Below are positions 57,353 to 64,000 of a stretch of DNA of 64,000 nucleotides, in pieces (position 1 is the stretch's first letter; every line of letters starts with the position of its first letter). Source of the DNA: Corallium rubrum (lineage: Eukaryota > Cnidaria > Anthozoa > Scleralcyonacea > Coralliidae). The stretch is from positions 3,023,127 through 3,087,126 of the forward strand of contig OZ035999.1 in NCBI GenBank assembly GCA_964035015.1. Reading direction: 5' to 3'. The notes under the pieces were generated by a model. It ran no database searches. It saw only the letters and a list, made by a program, of their open reading frames with translations, and was not told the origin of the DNA. The translations under genes and the position numbers were made by a program.

Positions 57353-59653
57353 ATGGCGTCGGCGAAAATCCAACGGATGTCAAAATCTGGTAATCAAAAA
57401 ACAGCCCAAGATCGTTCGTCGAAAGCGAGCGATGTCCCGGAGGAAATTCGTTGTAAAATCTGTTCGAAACGTTACGAAGACCCGAAGCTTTTGCCGTGTT
57501 TACACACGTTCTGTAAGGGGTGTTTGGAAAAGAATGTGGAAAAGCATGGAGGAGTGCTTTATTGTCCGGTCTGTCCGGGAGAACTGCGTTCGTCCGACTT
57601 CACAGCCACAGGCGTGGATAAACTGTTTAGCAATTTAATGGTCAGTAACTTGCTCCAAGCCATCGACCTGAAACATGGCGTGAGTGCGAAGCAGTGCGAG
57701 AGCTGCGACGAGTCCGTTTTGGCGACGTCGCGTTGCTTCGAATGCAGTGATTTTTTGTGCAACAACTGTGTCGAAGCCCATCGTCGAGTTCGCTTCACCA
57801 AACAACATCGCATTGTGTCGGTGAAGAACCTGAGTGCAGACGCGTTAGTGAAGACCCCGAGTTGTTACATTCATAGTCACGAGTCGGTGAAGATGTTTTG
57901 CAAGCAATGCAAGGAACCGGTGTGTAGATCGTGTATATTAAACGAACACGACGACCATGTGTTGGTCTCGTTGAAACAAGCCGTCGACGACGCCATTCCC
58001 AAACTCAACACGTTGCTGGTCTCCGCACGGGCAAAGATACCCATCCTGCAGCGCAAGCTCAAGAGCGTGCACTCGTCCAAGGAGAAACTCGAGAGTAAAG
58101 TCGATGACGTCATCAAAGATATCCAGGCCACGTCAGCGCGTATACTGATGGCGGTCAAGAGACGCGAAAAGGACCTCTATCGGATGCTTCGTCGAATTCA
58201 CGACAAAAAGAGCGACGAACTCGAAAGTCGCGAGGTGGCTCTTCAAAACGAACTAGCGCAGGTTCTGGACAGTTGTGAATTTACTGACGAACTCATCAAA
58301 CAGGAGAGCGACGCGATGGTGTTACACGTCAGCGAGATGACGTATGCGCGGCTAAGAGGTCTGAGTGGGAGCGAGATTGCCGAGGTGCCAGAGATACAAG
58401 ATGACGAGATTAAATACACGGTGGAAGAGAAACCAATTTTGGACGAGCTGAAAATTTACGGGAAAGTTGTGTCTAAGGAAGAGAAGCCAAAGGAGGCGAA
58501 GGAGAAAGCGAATGAGACACGCAGAGGAAGACGGGGTAGATCAAACGATACAAATGAGAAAGGCAATGAAGAAAAGGAGAAAGGAGCTGAGAAAACAGTA
58601 TCGACCAAAGAGGGAGAGGGTAGCAAAAAGGCAACCGTTGAAAGAAAGCCCAGCTGGTTAGAAACACTTGCTAATCCTCGGGCCTTGTTGCGAAGACTGA
58701 GTTTTGCAGGGGACGAGAATGATGGAAGAAGGCCGGACGAGCAGTCTGGATCGAAGGACCACGGGCCGATGAACGGCTCGAAGGACCATGGAGCGACGAA
58801 CAACTCGAAGGACCAATCACACAAAAGTGAGACCGATGCAAGAAGTCCAGAACCAAAACGAGCAGAAAAGGAAGCATCGAAAGAAAAAACCCAAGACAAA
58901 ACTGACGCGGCCGAAAACAGCCAAAGGAAACGGGCTGACTCTGTTTCAAAATCTGAGAAAGACAAAGTTGAGAATACTGAACAACAAACTAGCGAGCAAT
59001 ATTCTTCGCCTACAAGAACTCGCCCAAAGTCGCAAGTTGCTGAACCACATACGGAAGAAGACAATGATCCAACAAGAACACCGCAGACCCAAAATGATCC
59101 CAAGAGTCCCACAAGAAACGAAGAGCCATCCTCACCACAAGATACGGAAGCGACGTATGAAACTCCAATTTCCAATTCTATCTTAAAGCATCCCTCCCCA
59201 GATAAGAAGGCTGGAGATACCGCAACGCCTGATTCGTCTCAAGCGTGGACTGTTCGTGGAGGCTCGCGACCGTCCGGAGCACACTCGCTCTCCTATTTAC
59301 CCACTCTAAGTATCCTCACGAAGAACCGACGGGGAAGACCGAGGGAAGTCGAGATTCAACTAGAGTCCCCGGACAATAGTATCGTGTCAGCTCAAATCCT
59401 TGATCACAAAAACGGGACGTACACAATCTTCTACTGCCCACTCACACCGGGAGAACATAACCTCTATGTCAACATTGGTGGCAAGAATATTAAACACGGC
59501 AAAAAGGTGCTGAACTTTTACGGTAAATTTGGAGGAATGGGAGCGGAGGAATTGTTTCTCGCCCGAAGAGCGTTGAGCTGCATACGATGGCAGGTCACAC
59601 CAGGATTTGTCGAAATTAAAAACAAGAAAATGACAGCGAATCCCGATCTGTAA
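57353..59653 (+). CDS. TRIM-family E3 ligase: RING, two B-boxes, coiled coil, filamin repeat
   Basis: Intronless frame of 766 residues from the ATG at 57353; the codon just before is GTG and need not be used. RING finger: C34, C37, C49, H51, C54, C57, C71, C74. B-box 1 at about 115-152 (CESC...CFEC...CNNC...H) and B-box 2 at 171-202 (CYIH...CKQC...CRSC...H). A coiled coil covers about 210-335. Residues about 370-640 are a long charged, low-complexity linker rich in Lys, Glu, Ser, Thr and Pro. A filamin-type immunoglobulin repeat follows at about 650-725, recognisable by DHKNGTYTIFYCPLTPGEH, then a 40-residue tail. The order is that of TRIM45 and of TRIM2/3/71 without their NHL propeller. It is expected to be a cytosolic ubiquitin ligase; substrate unknown. 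Expanded intronless TRIM genes are common in invertebrates, so one-to-one orthology to TRIM45 should not be assumed. Confidence 0.93.
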   Translation: MASAKIQRMSKSGNQKTAQDRSSKASDVPEEIRCKICSKRYEDPKLLPCLHTFCKGCLEKNVEKHGGVLYCPVCPGELRSSDFTATGVDKLFSNLMVSNLLQAIDLKHGVSAKQCESCDESVLATSRCFECSDFLCNNCVEAHRRVRFTKQHRIVSVKNLSADALVKTPSCYIHSHESVKMFCKQCKEPVCRSCILNEHDDHVLVSLKQAVDDAIPKLNTLLVSARAKIPILQRKLKSVHSSKEKLESKVDDVIKDIQATSARILMAVKRREKDLYRMLRRIHDKKSDELESREVALQNELAQVLDSCEFTDELIKQESDAMVLHVSEMTYARLRGLSGSEIAEVPEIQDDEIKYTVEEKPILDELKIYGKVVSKEEKPKEAKEKANETRRGRRGRSNDTNEKGNEEKEKGAEKTVSTKEGEGSKKATVERKPSWLETLANPRALLRRLSFAGDENDGRRPDEQSGSKDHGPMNGSKDHGATNNSKDQSHKSETDARSPEPKRAEKEASKEKTQDKTDAAENSQRKRADSVSKSEKDKVENTEQQTSEQYSSPTRTRPKSQVAEPHTEEDNDPTRTPQTQNDPKSPTRNEEPSSPQDTEATYETPISNSILKHPSPDKKAGDTATPDSSQAWTVRGGSRPSGAHSLSYLPTLSILTKNRRGRPREVEIQLESPDNSIVSAQILDHKNGTYTIFYCPLTPGEHNLYVNIGGKNIKHGKKVLNFYGKFGGMGAEELFLARRALSCIRWQVTPGFVEIKNKKMTANPDL

Positions 59654-59714
59654 TTCTGTTATTAAAATCAAAAGAGAGAACATTCGCAATGTCTTAGACA
59701 TATAGTTTTAGCGA

Positions 59715-59720
59715 AATAAA
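59715..59720 (+). promoter_or_regulatory. Poly(A) signal of the TRIM gene
   Basis: AATAAA 62 bp after the stop codon, in a short AT-rich 3' UTR (stop at 59651-59653), followed by T-rich sequence. Position and context are what is expected for the gene. Confidence 0.75.
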
Positions 59721-60245
59721 TGTCTTTTTTAAAAATATACGCAATCTTTGATACTAAGAATGGGTACGTCTATTAAAGTAATGGGCCTTTTGTCCAGACG
59801 TCTTTGTAGTGCTGTGCATGCAAACTCCGGTTTTTCAGCTCCGGCTCCGGCTGCTTTACAGCTCAAATATCCGGCTCCGGCTTCTTTGGGAGGTTGATAA
59901 AGTCCAACCGGATATTATTCGGCTCAACTTTGTCCCCAGGGTCTTTTCCCGGTGAAAGCCGCGAAACTGTCAAGCGACTCAAGCAAACGCAATGCGACAA
60001 CTAGCAACGTCAGGAATGATGAAAACTCAGTTATAGAACCGAATAAAGTTACACTATTACAAATAATAAAAAACAAATTTCGTACACTTGCAAGGTTAAA
60101 GCTTGAATATGGGGCATTTCCCTATCATTTCATCTATCAGTACGAAAGATATGAAAAAACACAACAGAGCATGGCTCTGTCTCTTTAAATTAGTATTGCA
60201 GACTTATGCGCAGAAAAGCTGGGCAATGCAAATTGAGGAATTACC

Positions 60246-60917
60246 TTAAGGTGGCTCCATGCAGTTTCTTGAAAAATGGAAAATACAAGTTGGAGAGTCC
60301 AAAACACGTGATTAAACAATTCGGAAAAAGAATAAAACTAAATGTTATGCATAGTTAAACAGTCTGACAATCAAAAACTGCTACCAAATAAATAGCAACA
60401 GTTGTTGCTATGGCAACATTGACGTTTCAAAATGGCTGCCAATTACCCTTCAAACTAATTTAATTCGGAAAAACTTTGGTGACCCCCAATATTTTTTTTC
60501 ATTAAAAATTTCCTTGAAGTATGAGTAATCAACAGGCCGATTTAAAAAAAATTCTGTAGAACAAAATGTTTTAAATATTAACAAACATGATTTTTCTGGA
60601 AAAAAAATTATTCGTTCTACAGAATTTTTTTTAAATCGGCCTATTGATTACTCATACTTCAAGAAAAGTTTTACTGAAAAAAAAATTGGAGGTCACCAAA
60701 GTTTTTTTCGAATTAAATTAGTTTGAAGGATAATCGGCAGCCATTTTGAAACGTCACTGTTGCCATAGCAACAACTGTTGGTATGTATTTGGTAACAGTT
60801 TTTGATTATCAGACTGTTTAATTATGCATAACATTTAGTTTTATTCTTTTCCCGAATTTTTTATGCGCGTGTTTTGAACTCTCAATCTTGTATTTTCCAT
60901 TTTTCAAGAAACTGTAT
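60246..60917. mobile_element. Foldback element, second copy of 7009-7634
   Basis: Left end TTAAGGTGGCTCCATGCAG, arms as in the first copy (CTAAATGTTATGCATAGTT), right outer end lost after TTTCAAGAAACTGTA. Confidence 0.8.
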
Positions 60918-60923
60918 TACGAC

Positions 60924-61107
60924 ACATAGACCACTTTCATAATAGCGATTAATTTGAATATTCTTTTATGTGCATCTTAATAAGCCTTTCTGGCCTCGTT
61001 TGTGTGTCTGCAATTCAAAAGAATCTTTACTTCGTAACGAGGCCAAGAAGGCTCATTTAGATGCACATAAAAGAATATTTAAAGCGTCGGCCATTATGAA
61101 AGTGGTA
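60924..61107. mobile_element. MITE, ends TAGACCACTTTCATAAT
   Basis: TAGACCACTTTCATAATAGC facing GGCCATTATGAAAGTGGTA; inner AATATTCTTTTATGTGCATC and complement. Confidence 0.75.
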
Positions 61108-61769
61108 TATTATGCTACTCTTATTAAGATTCAGTTATTGGATCCCTTGTGAGAATATTTTCTATAAAACGACTACTTTCTTGTACCCCAAGAGTCGGTT
61201 GAATGCATGGAGGTTCAACTGCATATACAAAGCTGGACGCTATACAAAAACCAAGTTCGCGAAGGATCGGCGGTTTGAATTACAATTAACTGTATGGAAT
61301 TCATGGTTAATCCACGTTAAGACATAGAAAGCTTAGCATACATCAACTTTAATAAAAATAATTTACTCAGTAGTCAAGACTTTACTGAGCTACTTACTCA
61401 ATTAATGATCGTCAAGTTTCAGACAAAGATCTTTAACCAGCGCGATAAATCTCATTATGGGTCATTATGGCAATTTGCGCCGATTTGTTTCGAAACGAAT
61501 TTGTTTCGAGACGGGGCTTTGTTTTGATTTAAATACAGGCGTACGTATGGGCGGTGAAATTGGCAACGCAGGCGAGCGAAATGGTTGGCAAGCGAAAAGG
61601 CGGGCGGGAGAAATCTATTTCTATTTGAAAGAGGGGGGAAAGAAACGTGGCTCCACCCTACATACAATCCTTTTTAGCCTTGTAAAACAAGGTAGTATTG
61701 GTTGAATTTCTTGAAGTAATAATCGCTATGGATGAAATCTATTTCTATTTCTAGTAAGGAATATTGTTA

Positions 61770-62165
61770 TATAGCTAGAGTTTCACTGGATGCAACAATG
61801 GCTGTCATTGGTTGGTTTGTGGTCACATGACCTAGCTTAGCTAAATTTCATTCTACCGAGCGGCCAATAATTGAAAACTTATGCACCTATCAATTGAAAG
61901 CCCGACTCTCCCCACCCCGGGACAAGGTGGAGAAATGTGGGGAATTTTATAGCATTTGATGCAATTTGAAAGCATTTTTTGCCCCTCTCCCGGGTGGGGG
62001 GAGTCGGGCTTTCAATTGATAGGTGCATTATTGCCTCCTCGGTCAATAAGTTTTCAATTGTTAGAACATTGAACTCTTCACAGCATCCTATAAACAAAAG
62101 CTTGTTTGGTACGAAAAAAAGAATATTTATAGGTCTTCAAAGCATGTGTGAAGATTAACTGGAGA
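61770..62165. mobile_element. Dispersed repeat split by a palindromic insertion
   Basis: Ends match 12815-12950 reversed; about 61860-62060 is an inserted palindrome (CACCTATCAATTGAAAGCCC and complement) around CCCCACCCCGGG. Confidence 0.65.
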
Positions 62166-62319
62166 AATGTATTACTGTTCTTTTGTTCTGAGACTCATAT
62201 TTGTTTGGTTGAAGTGAAATTACGGAGCCAGGCGAAAGGTTTTGGTAAGTCTAAGCGTTTGTCTTTTGTGTACCTTCCCTTGATAAACGTCGAAATTATT
62301 CAGCGAAACTCAAGCTACA

Positions 62320-62433
62320 TAGCAAAACACTTAATTCTGATCCCTCGGGAAACAGTTTTGTTTTCCCTCGAGTCTTGGGAAATATCAAGACTCATGGGAA
62401 AACAAACCTGTTTCCCTCGGGAGCAGACATTAA
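62320..62433. repeat. Hairpin AACACTTAAT ... ATTAAGTGT
   Basis: Nested inverted words CCCTCGGGAAACAGTTTTG / AAAACAAACCTGTTTCCC and TCTTGGGAAATATCAAGA. Confidence 0.6.
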
Positions 62434-62622
62434 GTGTATATTATTATTGCCCAGCATACTGCTTTTAACAAAACCATAACACTCAGAGTATAACTATATA
62501 TATATACATGCATACATGAAGAAAATAAAAGCTTAAATAGCAACTAGTTTTATATATTTTAAAATTTAAATTTTAATATTTAAGAACTTGATGTAATTAG
62601 TATTAAGGATTGTAATTTTATT

Positions 62623-62955
62623 TGTGAAATTCATTACTAATTCATGAGTTTTGCAGCCAATCCAATTTCAGAAATTACGTCACATGTATACCCCTGTAAG
62701 CCCCATACAAACTAAAACCAATGATGCTAATTAGTTACAACCACTAGTGGATGTATACTCTTCTGATACAACCACTAGTGCTTGTAACTAAGTAGCAAAT
62801 TAGCATCTCAATATCCCAAAGGGATTTTTACTATTTATTCATTTCACAAGTTGTTTACAACACTCGCGTCCTTGTTGTATTGAATATACAATCACTCGCC
62901 TTCGGCTCGTGATTGTATATTCGATACAACACGGCCGCTCGTGTTGTAAACATTA
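62623..62955. repeat. Dispersed foldback repeat, copy of 1186-1456
   Basis: Same orientation as the first copy, with an extra block around AACCACTAGTGGATGTATAC that includes its own short direct repeat. Confidence 0.8.
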
Positions 62956-63097
62956 CTAATTTAGGAGATCTTTACATAGGGTGAACCTCTAGATTCTTCT
63001 GCAAGGACCTCTTGGGTACCTTGAATAAATTGATTGATTGAGTGACAAGGTGACAGAACAGATGACGGAAAAGCTGAAAGGCGAAATGGCATTAGTA

Positions 63098-63467
63098 TTA
63101 AGCTGGATTTCCATTCAGTGCATTTTGTCGCGCGATCGACTTTTCTCGATCGCTTTCTTTTGAAATGTGTGTATTCAACCAAAGCTAAAGGTGGATTTCC
63201 ATTCAGTGCATTTTATCGCGCGATCGACTTTTTGCGATCACTTTCTTTTGAATTGTGGGTTGTCAAGCGGAACGCATTTCATTAGCTTTGGTTGAATACA
63301 CACATTTCAAAAGAAAGCTATCGAGAAAAGTCGATCGCGCGACAAAATGCACTGAATGGAAATCCAGCTTAATGAAATGCGTTCCGCTTGACAACCCACA
63401 ATTCAAAAGAAGCGATCGCAAAAAGTCGATCGCGCGATAAAATGCACTGAATGGAAATCCACCTTTA
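63098..63467. mobile_element. TTAA-type MITEs, GGATTTCCATTCAGTG family
   Basis: TTAAGCTGGATTTCC at left, then one partial and one near-full palindromic unit ending GGAAATCCACCTTTA; same family as 53889-54546. Confidence 0.8.
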
Positions 63468-63659
63468 GAAATGAAAAGTTGGAGCCGAATTGTGGGATGC
63501 CCAAAAATTAAACATGATATGACGCGACCTTGCAATACTTCGTAAAGGAATCTCGCAAACGCCATGTTTTCTTCAGATATAGAAAGGCGTTAAGAATGAT
63601 ACAAATATAATACTATCGGGGGATTCCAGATAAAGTCTTTACAGCATAATGAGAAGGTG

Positions 63660-63775
63660 TTAAACTGCCAAGATTAGTTTTGATAATGAAATACAAATAA
63701 ACGAAACGTCAGTATTTCGTAGTCAAAACTACTTTGCTCTATCCAGAACACTGCCTACGTAGCACTCTACTTCTT
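63660..63775. repeat. Diverged CGAAACGTC hairpin-family fragment
   Basis: AACGAAACGTCAGTATTTCG and CACTGCCTACGTAGCACTC resemble the tail of 41618-41836. Confidence 0.5.
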
Positions 63776-63850
63776 AACAGCATAGCTTGATTACTGCTCA
63801 AAATAGCAAATACTGCTGACAGAATTCACTCAGTTTTGACAGGTCATAAA

Positions 63851-64000
63851 CCAACGCGGAGGCGGGTTTACATCCAAAGTTAAGTGGGATGTGGTTGGTA
63901 TTGGAGCTCGATTTTCATGTATACTTCATGTGAATAGAGTTGCTGTAGTTGGGTTCTCCGGTTTTCTTCCCGCCGTATAAAATCAACTCCTAGATTTTAG
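63851..64000 (+). mobile_element. 5S-derived SINE tail cut by the window edge
   Basis: GGGTTCTCCGGTTTTCTTCC and TATAAAATCAACTCCTAGA match the reverse complement of 46500-46600; opposite orientation to the other copies. Confidence 0.65.

Noticed and set aside
58456..59175. 239-codon minus-strand frame
   Set aside because: Shadow of the TRIM charged linker; Ser/Phe-rich with no family feature, while the plus strand has RING and filamin motifs.

Overview
This is animal nuclear DNA. Genes have GT-AG introns, are widely spaced and sit in a sea of short inverted-repeat transposons, SINE remnants and simple-sequence arrays. The gene content (a two-domain plant-type phosphoethanolamine methyltransferase, an RING/B-box/filamin TRIM protein, PIG-U, a GFOD oxidoreductase, a FAM92/CIBAR BAR protein) and 5S- and tRNA-derived SINEs suggest a marine invertebrate, most likely an anthozoan cnidarian. 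That assignment is an inference; no search was possible.

Layout. (1) 1-15254, minus strand: the first eight coding exons of PIG-U (15254 down to 5798), with the 3' part lying beyond the left edge. Its introns hold a 9-bp-TSD DNA transposon, foldback elements and a 15-bp minisatellite; the stretch left of exon 8 is repeats, including a 1.5-kb 16/17-bp satellite. (2) 15255-15557: short divergent intergenic region between PIG-U and GFOD. (3) 15558-18778, plus: two-exon GFOD1/2-like gene, ending in a MITE that supplies a candidate poly(A) signal. (4) 18779-25039: intergenic repeats, including nested transposons with readable target-site duplications (TSDs). (5) 25040-41261, plus: ten-exon phosphoethanolamine N-methyltransferase (498 aa when joined), whose introns carry a 22-bp minisatellite, hAT-type elements, a compound pentanucleotide array and a 126-bp perfect palindrome. 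(6) 41262-50167: repeats plus one weak two-exon small-protein candidate. (7) 50168-51004, minus: intronless CIBAR1/FAM92-like gene. (8) 51005-57352: tetranucleotide and pentanucleotide arrays, hAT, MULE-like and mariner-like miniature elements, SINE tails. (9) 57353-59653, plus: intronless 766-aa TRIM protein with a poly(A) signal 62 bp after its stop. (10) 59654-64000: foldback elements and, at the edge, a truncated 5S-derived SINE.

The genes do not form a pathway. PIG-U acts in GPI-anchor attachment in the ER, PMT in phosphocholine synthesis, CIBAR at membranes and the ciliary base, TRIM probably in ubiquitin ligation; GFOD function is poorly known. The main interest is structural: at least eight insertions whose superfamily can be read from TSDs and terminal repeats, repeated nesting, a recurring hairpin motif resembling a hammerhead core, and an unusual concentration of pentanucleotide arrays.
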